From contig JAOKFZ010000007.1 of the NCBI GenBank assembly GCA_028247315.1, forward strand, positions 1-48,000: 48,000 nt of DNA. The letters are read 5' to 3'. Below are positions 23,673-31,872 of the stretch, piece by piece (the first letter of the stretch is position 1; each line of letters opens with the position of its first letter). Made by a program: the position numbers and the translations under genes. The notes beneath the pieces were generated by a model. The model saw nothing but the letters and a program-made list of their open reading frames with translations, searched no databases and was not told the origin of the DNA. The DNA comes from Bacteroidia bacterium (lineage in GTDB: Bacteria; Bacteroidota; Bacteroidia; NS11-12g; UBA9320).

Positions 23673-23915
23673 TTAGCCAATACTTTTTCTCACCTTCACG
23701 GTATACGCTCTAAGTGCTGTTTTAAGGTCTGAGCCATACTGTGTCATATGTTCTTTAATATATACTGCAGCCAGTACGTGAGTGAGTTGTTCTCCTTCGT
23801 CGTCACCTTTCACCTCAATAGCAGGAACCTCTTCATTGTAGAGTGCTTCTTCTGCGGTTTGTAGTTCTTCTAGACTGTGTGCCTCTGCTAGTTTCTTTAT
23901 TACCGGTATTTTCAT
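23673..23915 (-). CDS. DUF6952-like small protein
   Basis: An 80-residue acidic helical protein beginning MKIPVIKKLAEAHSLEELQT, with an ETL/EEL stretch in the middle and LTHVLAAVYIKEHMTQYGSD followed by a basic C-terminus. It has no signal peptide or cysteine. It fits the DUF6952 family, found in Bacteroidota next to thioredoxin and peroxiredoxin, as here. The function is unknown; an accessory role in peroxide defence is inferred only from this neighbourhood. It is 27 bp downstream of the thioredoxin gene and ends before a terminator. Confidence 0.75.
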   Translation of the reverse strand: MKIPVIKKLAEAHSLEELQTAEEALYNEEVPAIEVKGDDEGEQLTHVLAAVYIKEHMTQYGSDLKTALRAYTVKVRKSIG

Positions 23916-23942
23916 GTTTGTATTTGAATTAGAACTTGATAC

Positions 23943-24257
23943 TTACAAACTTTCTATCATCTCTACCAACTTTGGCTCTAAGCTTGTGGCAGCTCCTTGC
24001 ACAAGTTTTCCTCCTTTGAATACAGCAAAAAATGGCAGGCTATTGACCTCCGCTAGTTTTCGTGCTTCTGGGTTTTCCTCAGCATTAACATCTAAAAAAG
24101 TAACACCTGAAAATCGCTCATCATCAGACAACCGTTTGTATTTGGGAGAGAATAGCTTACAGCTACCACACCAGTCCGCAAAATACTTTACTACTACTTT
24201 ATCATTGGAAGCTAATGCTCTGCTAAAATTACTATCTGTTGCTATTTGTATTGACAT
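23943..24257 (-). CDS. Thioredoxin family protein
   Basis: A 104-residue protein with the thioredoxin fold. The active site is ADWCGSCKLFSPKY with Cys30 and Cys33 (CGSC instead of the usual CGPC), and the cis-proline is in VNSLPFFAVFKGGKLVQG near residue 78. There is no signal peptide, so it is cytoplasmic. It is the first gene of a two-gene unit with DUF6952 and converges on AhpC-type peroxiredoxin, its likely electron acceptor. The Ser at the third active-site position may alter the redox potential. Confidence 0.92.
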   Translation of the reverse strand: MSIQIATDSNFSRALASNDKVVVKYFADWCGSCKLFSPKYKRLSDDERFSGVTFLDVNAEENPEARKLAEVNSLPFFAVFKGGKLVQGAATSLEPKLVEMIESL

Positions 24258-24360
24258 GAGTCAAAGGTAAGATGGAAATATGCAGCCGACGAAATAATAA
24301 AATTGATTTGAGTATAAGGGAGTGTTATACATTCTCGATTACACTAATTTAGAGAATAGT

Positions 24361-24368
24361 TACATTTG
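24361..24368 (+). promoter_or_regulatory. -7 box TACATTTG of the HEAT-cyclophilin gene
   Basis: A perfect TAnnTTTG 5 nt upstream of the ATG at 24374, predicting a leaderless or nearly leaderless mRNA. Confidence 0.6.
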
Positions 24369-24373
24369 TCCCA

Positions 24374-25993
24374 ATGAAATATGGTCTTCTTCTCTTACTC
24401 TTTTTAGCGGCTTGCAGCCAAAAAAAACAAGGTCCTAACAAGTTTAGTGATGCTAAACTTATAAACATATACGAACTACAAGATCGGAGGGACACGAAAA
24501 CTCTTTTGCCCTTTTTAAAAGCAAAGAAGGAAAACCACCGCATAGCTGCGGCAATGGCCTTTGCGAGTATACAAGACACCATAGCTATACCCTATCTTAA
24601 CCAAATGCTACAGATAGACCAAGATCCTATGCCACGTAGAGCCGCTGCGTATGCACTCGGACAGATTGCTAGCAGTAAAGCACTAGGCATTCTTACTGCT
24701 GCATTTGACCAAGAACTATTCCCTGCCAATAGACCGTATGTGATGGAAGCCATAGGCAAATGTGGAGACTCTAGTACAGTAGCCCTATTTGAAGGTGTAG
24801 AGTACACCGATTCTGCCTTGCAAATGGGATGGGCGTATGGTGTATTTAGATTGGGATTGAAAGGGTTTCGTTCCCATCCATTGAATAACCGAATGATGCA
24901 TTTCTTGAATATTGATAACAAAGATTTGGCCATACTCGCGAGTCATTATGTCTATCGCAATTTGAGAGAGACGGGCAATAGCGAACGAGTAGATTCATTG
25001 CTTGCGGTTGCCCGATATGAGGAGGTAAAGGAGCGATTTATGTTACTCAAGGAAGAAAATAATCATCCTTCACTATCAGCGTCACAGTTTTTTTATGAAA
25101 TAGGTATGAAGTCTGATCATGAAATAGCTGCGATGGTTGAACATTTTCCTAGTATGACCAACCAATTTGAGAAATATGCATTTCAAATTGTTAACGATAG
25201 CAATGTATCTTCTGTCATTAGAAATGCCACTTTAGAAAAAGTGTTATCACTCTGCCAAAACAACATGACCCGTAAATGGAATTATGTCCTGATAGGACTC
25301 AAAAGCAATGACATGGCACTGCAAAGTATAGCTGCTTTAGAAATTCATAAAATAGGGAAGCCCAAATACGTAATAGAAACCAAAGCAATGTTAGATGTTT
25401 TGTATGAAGAGTGCGTTCGGGTAAAATCTCAACTCAAACTACCGCAACAAGCAGAAACCTATATAGATATTTGCAAGGCAATAGAAGCTCTAGGTGGCGA
25501 TAAGTTTCTCGGATATCAACCGGCATACAATCACCCAATTGATTGGGAATTTGTAAAGACCATTCCAAAAGATCAACAAGTGCACCTTAGAACCAATAAG
25601 GGCGATATCACACTAGAGCTCTTTGTAGAAAACGCTCCAGGTACGGTTGCCAACTTCCTTCTTCTTACTGATTCAGGTTTCTACAACAACAAGTTCTTCC
25701 ATAGAGTCGTGCCAAAGTTTGTGATACAAGGAGGTTGCCCGCGTGGAGACGGATGGGGAAGCCTAGAGTGGACACAGCGTAGTGAGTTTAGCAACTATCA
25801 ACGTTACGAAACGGGGACTGTAGGCATAGCTTCTGCCGGCAAAGACACCGAAGGCGTACAATTTTTCATCTCCCACTGCCCTACCCCACATTTGGATGGT
25901 AGGTATACCATTTTCGCTAGAGTCATAAGCGGTATGGACGTGATAAATGAGATAGAAGTGGGTGATAGAATAGTGAAGGTAGAGCGGCTTTAA
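24374..25993 (+). CDS. HEAT-repeat lipoprotein with C-terminal cyclophilin domain
   Basis: The 539-residue protein begins with a lipoprotein signal (MKYGLLLLLFLAAC, Cys14). HEAT-like helical repeats cover about residues 35-380 (for example HRIAAAMAFASIQDTIAIPY and PRRAAAYALGQIASSKALGI). The last 145 residues are a cyclophilin-type peptidyl-prolyl isomerase: HLRTNKGDITLELFVENAPG, then FHRVVPKFVIQGG with the catalytic Arg, and GVQFFISHCPTPHLDGRYTI with the conserved Gln. It probably acts as a periplasmic folding factor that uses the HEAT array to hold clients. A HEAT-cyclophilin fusion is uncommon outside this phylum. The ABC exporter genes follow 183 bp downstream. Confidence 0.9.
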   Translation: MKYGLLLLLFLAACSQKKQGPNKFSDAKLINIYELQDRRDTKTLLPFLKAKKENHRIAAAMAFASIQDTIAIPYLNQMLQIDQDPMPRRAAAYALGQIASSKALGILTAAFDQELFPANRPYVMEAIGKCGDSSTVALFEGVEYTDSALQMGWAYGVFRLGLKGFRSHPLNNRMMHFLNIDNKDLAILASHYVYRNLRETGNSERVDSLLAVARYEEVKERFMLLKEENNHPSLSASQFFYEIGMKSDHEIAAMVEHFPSMTNQFEKYAFQIVNDSNVSSVIRNATLEKVLSLCQNNMTRKWNYVLIGLKSNDMALQSIAALEIHKIGKPKYVIETKAMLDVLYEECVRVKSQLKLPQQAETYIDICKAIEALGGDKFLGYQPAYNHPIDWEFVKTIPKDQQVHLRTNKGDITLELFVENAPGTVANFLLLTDSGFYNNKFFHRVVPKFVIQGGCPRGDGWGSLEWTQRSEFSNYQRYETGTVGIASAGKDTEGVQFFISHCPTPHLDGRYTIFARVISGMDVINEIEVGDRIVKVERL

Positions 25994-26154
25994 TTCTTTT
26001 GTTCTTCCTTCTATACTTTATATCATCGAAACATGAGGAGGACAAAACACATGCAAACACTCCGTCTTTATTCTGGATAAGCTGTAATCAGAAGCGACTT
26101 TTCACGTAGAGCAACGAAGTTAAAAATTGTATCGAAGGATGAACAACAACTTAC

Positions 26155-26162
26155 TACCTTTG
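26155..26162 (+). promoter_or_regulatory. -7 box TACCTTTG of the ABC transporter operon
   Basis: A perfect TAnnTTTG 14 nt upstream of the ATG at 26177. The rest of the gap from 25994 holds no gene that I can support. Confidence 0.55.
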
Positions 26163-26176
26163 TTCCACTAACATCA

Positions 26177-27385
26177 ATGCTTCTCAAACTCGCTTGGCGG
26201 AATATTTTCAGAAATAAACGTAGAAGTTTAATCACCGTTTCATCTATCATTTTTGCTGTATTATTTGCCGTATTTATGCGTAGTCTGCAATATGGAGCCT
26301 ACGGCAATATGCTCAAGAATATTGTAAGTAGCTACATGGGCTATGTACAGATTCATAGCAAAGGATTCTGGGAAGAAAAGACATTAGATAACAGCTTTTT
26401 ACTAGGCGAAATCAACCAACTTAAAAACCAAGAAGGCATCAGCTATCTCAGTCCTCGCATTGAGGGGTTTGCACTTATAAGTTTGAGCGAAACGTCTAAA
26501 CCCGTAGCCATACTGGGATTAGATCCTGCCTTAGAAAAGGAACACATAAAACTGGACCAAAAAGTAATAGAAGGAGACTATTTTTCGGACAACAAAAATG
26601 GTCTTCTTATAGGCAAAGGAGTAAAAGAGATTATGAAACTCTCCATCGGCGACACCCTCGTATTTTTAGGACAAGGATACCAAGGCTCTATTGCTAGTGG
26701 AGCGTATCCTATCGTAGGAGTAATCGACCTTAAAACTCCAGAACTCAACAAGCGAACTGTTATTATGACTCTGAATCAAGCACAGGAATTATTTGCCCTA
26801 CCCGATATGGTAACCACAGCAGTAGTTGGCATAAATCACGATGACTGGCAAGATACACAGGAAAAGACTGCTGCTGCAATAGACACGAATAGACTAGAAG
26901 TGATGAATTGGCAGGAGATGTTACCAGAGCTTAAACAACTTATTACGGTAGATCAAGCCGGAGGAACATTCGTATTAATGATTTTATATAGTATTATCAC
27001 CTTTAGTCTGTTTGGCACAGTGCTGATGCTCACCGAAGAACGCAGTTTTGAATACGGTGTACTTATAGCCATCGGTATGGAGAAAAACAAAGTAATACAA
27101 GTAGCCATACTCGAAACCATTCTTATGGCTACAGCAGGCGTTATTGTAGGATTGATAGTGGCCTTCCCCTTTGTATTGTACTTCAACATTAATCCGATTA
27201 ACCTAAGCGGTCAAATGCAAGAAGTGGTAGAGCGTTTTGGTTTTGAAGCATTGATACCTACATCACTAGACCCCAGCATTGCAATGACGCACGCCGGTAT
27301 TATTTTCGTGATAGTATTGGTAGTCAATATATACACCATAGTAAAAATCAAGAGCTTGAATCCAATAAAGGCGATGAGAAAATGA
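26177..27385 (+). CDS. ABC transporter permease (FtsX/LolE type), first of pair
   Basis: The 402-residue protein begins MLLKLAWRNIFRNKRRSLIT, the basic amphipathic start of this family, followed by a membrane helix (about 18-40). A periplasmic domain (about 45-265) precedes three C-terminal helices near 272-300, 318-348 and 368-392. The motif TEERSFEYGVLIAIGMEKNK after the second helix couples to the ATPase. Its stop overlaps the next permease start by 4 bp, and the ATPase gene follows, so the three form one exporter. By family it may extract lipoproteins or export a hydrophobic compound. Confidence 0.9.
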   Translation: MLLKLAWRNIFRNKRRSLITVSSIIFAVLFAVFMRSLQYGAYGNMLKNIVSSYMGYVQIHSKGFWEEKTLDNSFLLGEINQLKNQEGISYLSPRIEGFALISLSETSKPVAILGLDPALEKEHIKLDQKVIEGDYFSDNKNGLLIGKGVKEIMKLSIGDTLVFLGQGYQGSIASGAYPIVGVIDLKTPELNKRTVIMTLNQAQELFALPDMVTTAVVGINHDDWQDTQEKTAAAIDTNRLEVMNWQEMLPELKQLITVDQAGGTFVLMILYSIITFSLFGTVLMLTEERSFEYGVLIAIGMEKNKVIQVAILETILMATAGVIVGLIVAFPFVLYFNINPINLSGQMQEVVERFGFEALIPTSLDPSIAMTHAGIIFVIVLVVNIYTIVKIKSLNPIKAMRK

Positions 27386-28596
27386 TTTTTAAAATTGCAT
27401 TCAAAAATATTTGGAGGAATAAACTCCGCAGCTGGACCGTTATTATGGCAATTTCCTTGGGCATATTTGGTGGTTTAGCAGTGATAAGCACAGCTACAGG
27501 GCTAAGTGACATGCGACAGAACAACGCCATCAGAACCTATGTAAGCCATATACAAGTACACGATAGTACCTACCTAAAATACAGTGGACTCAATGACGTT
27601 ATTACTCAAGAAAAAGCAATTTTATCTTTCGTAAAGAAGCACCCAAACACCGAAGGAGTGAGTACTCGCCTTAGAATAGAGAGTTTTATACAAACCGCCG
27701 GAGGAACAAGCGGAGTCATCCTTAATGGCATTAATCCAGAGGACGAAAAACAAGTAACCAATATAGCTGAGAAGCTACAGCAAGGAAACTTCCTAGAGAC
27801 GTATAAAAGAAAACCGCCAATACTCATAAGTAAAAAACTGGCCACCAAACTCAATGCTAAGATAAAAACTACCATACAATGCTCCTTTACGGATGCCAAT
27901 GGGTTACCCGCTACAGGTGTATTCAAAGTAGTAGATATATTCTCCACGAGTAACTCCATGTACGACGAGGTAAATGCCTTTGTACGGTTGGAAGACCTAC
28001 AAGCGATAAGCAGTATATATGGCAGCCATGAGATTGCCATTACCATCAAGGACGAAGAGCAAGTAGAAAGCTTTAGAGAAGAACTCATAGCACATTTTCC
28101 AGAACAACACATAGCCAGTTGGCGAGGTATTGCTCCAGAGCTTGGTTATGCAGACAAAATGATGGATTTAGTAATGAGCATTTTTCTAGTGATCATCATG
28201 CTAGCACTGGCCTTTGGTATTGTGAATACTATGCTAATGGCTGTGCTGGAGCGAAAAAAAGAACTGGGAATGCTTATTTCGGTAGGGATGAACAAGCGTA
28301 AGGTATTTTGGATGATCGTATGGGAATCTATATTTCTATCACTTATAGCCGGACCACTTGGCATAATAGCCTCGTACCTCGCTATCCAGTTTTTTGGTAC
28401 GTATGGCATAGACCTTAGTTTCGCCGCAGATGGACTCAGAAGTGTAGGACTAGAAAGCGTCATTTTCCCGACACTTAACACAAATTATTATATTCTGATT
28501 AGCATTCTGGTAGTATCTACATCCATACTTTCCTGTATATACCCAGCACTAAAAGCACTAAAGCTGAACCCAGCAGAAACACTGAGAACGGCATGA
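27382..28596 (+). CDS. ABC transporter permease (FtsX/LolC type), second of pair
   Basis: The 404-residue protein begins MIFKIAFKNIWRNKLRSWTV and has the same topology as its upstream partner: a membrane helix near 18-42, a periplasmic domain to about 270, and three helices near 272-295, 312-345 and 368-395. The coupling segment is LERKKELGMLISVGMNKRKV. Divergence from its partner suggests the pair forms a heterodimer around one ATPase. Start ATG 27382 overlaps the previous TGA. Confidence 0.9.
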   Translation: MIFKIAFKNIWRNKLRSWTVIMAISLGIFGGLAVISTATGLSDMRQNNAIRTYVSHIQVHDSTYLKYSGLNDVITQEKAILSFVKKHPNTEGVSTRLRIESFIQTAGGTSGVILNGINPEDEKQVTNIAEKLQQGNFLETYKRKPPILISKKLATKLNAKIKTTIQCSFTDANGLPATGVFKVVDIFSTSNSMYDEVNAFVRLEDLQAISSIYGSHEIAITIKDEEQVESFREELIAHFPEQHIASWRGIAPELGYADKMMDLVMSIFLVIIMLALAFGIVNTMLMAVLERKKELGMLISVGMNKRKVFWMIVWESIFLSLIAGPLGIIASYLAIQFFGTYGIDLSFAADGLRSVGLESVIFPTLNTNYYILISILVVSTSILSCIYPALKALKLNPAETLRTA

Positions 28597-28689
28597 AAGT
28601 ATTTTGTAAACTATGGCATTGTATATACACCCGTATATCAACAGATGCAAGCACCCGCAACTATAAACCGATAATCTAAAACTAGCCCT

Positions 28690-29367
28690 ATGATACAAGC
28701 AAACAACATACATAAGACCTATAACGATGGCAAAGTTCAAGTTCATGCTCTCCGTGGTATAGACGTAGAGATAAAAGAAGGTGAGTTTACCGCAATAGTA
28801 GGTCCAAGTGGTAGTGGTAAAACTACATTGCTGAATATTATTGGCGGACTAGATGCACCTACTCTAGGAGAAGTGCACATAGGCGATACTAATATTGCTC
28901 AACTATCCGAAAATGAACTGATTGATTTCAGACTAAATCACATAGGATTTGTATTCCAGAGTTATAACCTAATCCCGGTGCTTACTGCAAAAGAGAATGT
29001 AGAATTCCTGATGCTTTTGCAAAAAAGAGATGAAGCGGAACGCAATGAGCGTACTACAAAGCTACTAAAGGCCGTAGGACTAGAAGACCAGATAAACAAA
29101 AAGCCAAATGAAATGAGTGGTGGACAACAACAACGCGTAGCAGTGGCAAGAGCTTTGGCAAGTAAGCCCGATTTTGTATTGGCTGATGAGCCTACGGCAA
29201 ATTTAGACAGTAAATCTACTGCAAACCTGCTGGATATCATGCTGCGATTGAATGATGAAGAGAATATCACTTTCGTCTTTAGTACGCATGACCAGCGTGT
29301 CATAGACAGAGCAAAGCGGGTGATTACTGTAGAAGATGGTAAGATCCTCAGTGACGAGACCAAGTAA
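28690..29367 (+). CDS. ABC transporter ATP-binding protein (LolD/MacB type)
   Basis: The 225-residue ATPase has Walker A GPSGSGKTTL (residues 38-47), a Q-loop in FVFQSYNLIP near 92, the signature MSGGQQQRVAVARAL near 140 and Walker B FVLADEPTANLD near 162. The H-loop is FSTHDQR near 197. It is the length and sequence type of LolD/MacB ATPases and lies 93 bp after the two permeases, so it powers them. Confidence 0.96.
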   Translation: MIQANNIHKTYNDGKVQVHALRGIDVEIKEGEFTAIVGPSGSGKTTLLNIIGGLDAPTLGEVHIGDTNIAQLSENELIDFRLNHIGFVFQSYNLIPVLTAKENVEFLMLLQKRDEAERNERTTKLLKAVGLEDQINKKPNEMSGGQQQRVAVARALASKPDFVLADEPTANLDSKSTANLLDIMLRLNDEENITFVFSTHDQRVIDRAKRVITVEDGKILSDETK

Positions 29368-29479
29368 CATATGCCTCAATGCACTTGTAGTGACAATAAT
29401 GCCACAAATTGTACCATGATCTACAGGCATTCAAAATGACTACATCCCAAATAAAAGAACAGCCTCTACAAATATTTTC

Positions 29480-29487
29480 TAACTTTG
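29480..29487 (+). promoter_or_regulatory. -7 box TAACTTTG of porQ
   Basis: A perfect TAnnTTTG 16 nt upstream of the porQ ATG. The 112 bp from 29368 to here hold no gene. Confidence 0.55.
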
Positions 29488-29503
29488 TTCGTTAGAAACC
29501 TGT

Positions 29504-30571
29504 ATGAGAAATCTGCCAATTATTTTTTTGTTACTATCGGGAATGCAATCTACTGCACAGATAGGTGGCACAAGTGCTTTTACCTTTGCCCTTATCGAAA
29601 ACAGTGCTAGACACACGGCTCTTGGTGGCGTATCTATCGTAAACACAGATGCCGATCCTTCAGCAGGTTTTCAGAACCCTGCACTCATTAACAGTAGTAT
29701 GCACAAGTCTGCCTCACTTTCTTACGCCAATCATGTCGCAGATCTTAATTATGGTTTTGCTAGCTATAGCCACTCTTTTGATACTGGCAGTTCTTGGCTT
29801 TTTAGTATAGGATATTATGACTATGGTAAATTTACACGTACAAGTACCGCAGGAGATGTTTTAGGAGAGTTTACAGTAGACGATTACAATTTTCAGATAG
29901 GATATAGTAAGCAATATACAGACAAGGTTAGCATAGGTGCAAATGGTAAGTTTCTATATAGTGTATACGATGCATATGTAAGTACAGCAGGTGCATTAGA
30001 CCTAGGGATTTCGTATCGTGATACCGCAAATCTATTTTCAGCAGCTTTTTTGGTTAAGAATATGGGTTACCAGTTCATTCGGTACGATGACAATAGCCCA
30101 CGCGAGCCACTTCCTTTTGATGTACAAGCAAGTATTAGTAAGAAGCTAGCTCATAACCCGTTGCGATTTACGCTCACCTTGCACAATCTGCATAGATGGA
30201 ATAATTCGTATGTGAATATTAATGCTCGTAATAAAGAAATAGATCTAGAAACCGGTATTGTTAAAAATCAAGAATTAAGTTTTAGTCAGAAAGCAGTACG
30301 ACATGTTATATTTAACACAGAATTAGTGTTTTCGGATAATTTCCAGCTGCGTATGGGTTACAACCACCAACGAAGAGCAGAACTAGGACCCGAAGACCGC
30401 AGAGCAACCACCGGTTTTAGCTGGGGTTTTGGGATTGGTATTAGAAAACTAATGCTAAGTTACGGTAGTGCAGGGTACTTCCCAGGTATAGCATCAAATT
30501 ACTTCTCAGTAAGTAGGGATTTGAGCAGACTCAAGAGAAAAAAGGCCTCTACTGGTAGCCCTGTTTTGTAA
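29504..30571 (+). CDS. porQ: Type IX secretion system protein PorQ
   Basis: The 355-residue outer-membrane barrel has a signal peptide (MRNLPIIFLLLSGMQSTAQ) followed by ENSARHTALGGVSIVNTDAD and GFQNPALINSSMHKSASLSY, the hallmark of PorQ and the PorV-like family. Strands alternate through to RMGYNHQRRAELG and a FSVSRDLSRLKRKKAST tail. PorQ works in the outer-membrane attachment complex that anchors secreted cargo. A T9SS cargo with a CHU_C domain is encoded 1.3 kb downstream. cmk follows after 88 bp, a common pairing in this phylum. Confidence 0.9.
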   Translation: MRNLPIIFLLLSGMQSTAQIGGTSAFTFALIENSARHTALGGVSIVNTDADPSAGFQNPALINSSMHKSASLSYANHVADLNYGFASYSHSFDTGSSWLFSIGYYDYGKFTRTSTAGDVLGEFTVDDYNFQIGYSKQYTDKVSIGANGKFLYSVYDAYVSTAGALDLGISYRDTANLFSAAFLVKNMGYQFIRYDDNSPREPLPFDVQASISKKLAHNPLRFTLTLHNLHRWNNSYVNINARNKEIDLETGIVKNQELSFSQKAVRHVIFNTELVFSDNFQLRMGYNHQRRAELGPEDRRATTGFSWGFGIGIRKLMLSYGSAGYFPGIASNYFSVSRDLSRLKRKKASTGSPVL

Positions 30572-30644
30572 TCAAATCCTCTCCACGAAGTACGTGTCTT
30601 TTTAAGTTTTTTCTCCTACCCCTTTCAAAATCAAAAATTTGCTT

Positions 30645-30652
30645 TAAGTTTG
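30645..30652 (+). promoter_or_regulatory. -7 box TAAGTTTG of cmk
   Basis: A perfect TAnnTTTG 7 nt upstream of the TTG start at 30660. Confidence 0.55.
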
Positions 30653-30659
30653 ACCAACG

Positions 30660-31355
30660 TTGAGTTACAAGATAAACATAGCGATAGATGGACATAGTAG
30701 CTGCGGTAAAGGAACTCTTGCCAAAAATCTAGCTAAAGAACTTGACTATTTGTTTATAGATAGCGGTGCAATGTACAGAGCAGTAACGTTGTACATTATC
30801 AATGAAGGGCTTTCGCTAGAAGAGGTAGATGAAGATCCCGCGGTCTTGGGCAATATCAAAATACATTTTGAGTTTGACTCCGAAAAGTGTTTCTATGAAA
30901 CATATCTAAATGGTGTGAATGTAGAAAAAGAAGTGCGTGGTATGCGAGTAAGCAAGTTTGTAAGTCCCGTAAGTACACTCAAAGCTGTACGTGATTTTTT
31001 AGTTGTACAGCAACAAGAAATAGGCAAAGACAAAGGAGTAGTAATGGATGGTCGCGACATAGGGACCACCGTATTCCCCGGTGCTGAGCTCAAGATATTC
31101 ATGACGGCTAGCCCAGAAATACGTGCAAAACGTAGATATGAAGAGCTAGAAAAAAAAGGTATACATGTGCAATACCAGGAGGTCTTGCATAACATACGTG
31201 AGCGAGATCATATAGATAGTACACGAGCAGAAAGCCCTCTTGCCAAAGCCAAAGACGCTATCACACTAGACAATAGCTCGATGACCAAAGATGAACAAGC
31301 TCGCTTATCATTATCATGGGCTAGAGGAGTCATCCAATCCCTTGCTATGCAGTAA
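30660..31355 (+). CDS. cmk: Cytidylate kinase
   Basis: The 231-residue enzyme phosphorylates CMP and dCMP. It has the P-loop IAIDGHSSCGKGTLAKNL (about residues 6-23), the base-binding DSGAMYRAVTLY near 35 and DGRDIGTTVFPGAELKIF near 130, followed by RAKRRYEEL. No ATG precedes the P-loop, so the start is TTG 30660. It sits 7 nt after a -7 box, so the mRNA may be leaderless with a TTG start. It follows porQ. Confidence 0.96.
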   Translation: MSYKINIAIDGHSSCGKGTLAKNLAKELDYLFIDSGAMYRAVTLYIINEGLSLEEVDEDPAVLGNIKIHFEFDSEKCFYETYLNGVNVEKEVRGMRVSKFVSPVSTLKAVRDFLVVQQQEIGKDKGVVMDGRDIGTTVFPGAELKIFMTASPEIRAKRRYEELEKKGIHVQYQEVLHNIRERDHIDSTRAESPLAKAKDAITLDNSSMTKDEQARLSLSWARGVIQSLAMQ

Positions 31356-31521
31356 TCATATAACGCTAAAGAAGGCAGTATTACTTGGCCTAGTAGCCTA
31401 TGTAGTGCATTATTTTCTGTTTTTACTTTTCAACCTACACCTTATTCCAATTGCTTGGCTAGACGAAGTAATGGGCTTAGACCCTGGGTTTCGGCTTGCA
31501 AACCGTCAAGGATACACCTAG
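31291..31521 (+). CDS. Small hypothetical membrane protein overlapping cmk
   Basis: An open frame of 76 codons starts inside the 3' end of cmk in another frame. The portion after the cmk stop encodes one strong membrane helix (KKAVLLGLVAYVVHYFLFLL) and a short tail LDPGFRLANRQGYT. I do not recognise a family. The helix is convincing, but the N-terminal part overlaps cmk; a TTG at 31342 may be the true start. It could also be a chance frame. Confidence 0.35.
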   Translation: MNKLAYHYHGLEESSNPLLCSNHITLKKAVLLGLVAYVVHYFLFLLFNLHLIPIAWLDEVMGLDPGFRLANRQGYT

Positions 31522-31872
31522 CAGTGTTAGTCTCAAGAGTAAAGAAAATTACATCTACTCAATAAAAGGTTAATGATATTGCATATTATTCCATAATCGA
31601 AGAGAATTATTCCATTAAAACGTCCCTTCACATAAATTTGACTTTAACCGATAGGATAAACTACTCCTGCTTCTAAACAATAATGATAGTGCTTGCACCC
31701 ATCTGGCAGAGTATCATATATCACAAGGCAAATGGAGCAAAGATTTGGCAAGAAAATATAAAAAATTTGCACCTTCAGGAAGTAAAGTTCCCATTAGCTT
31801 CCGCTAAATTACTACTACGTCTTAACAGTAAAAATAGAGCCAAAGTTAAATATAGATAGACGCTAGACTTTT
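31522..31872. other. 351-bp intergenic stretch with small open frames
   Basis: No gene is certain here. A perfect -7 box TAAATTTG (31633-31640) is followed by two overlapping plus-strand frames: one from ATG 31683 to TAG 31859 (58 residues, MIVLAPIWQS...), and one of about 50 codons without an ATG (GKWSKDLARKYKKFAPSGSK near its end, stop 31807-31809). Neither matches a family that I know. It could be a small RNA, a small protein or a gene remnant. Confidence 0.3.

Noticed and set aside
26068-26250. Minus-strand 60-codon frame overlapping the ABC promoter and first codons
   Set aside because: It overlaps the start of a well-supported permease on the opposite strand and contains nothing recognisable.
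28593-28679. 28-codon ORF (MKVFCKLWHC...) overlapping the permease stop as ATGA
   Set aside because: Short, low-complexity, no recognisable family and no promoter box; the ATGA overlap alone is not enough.
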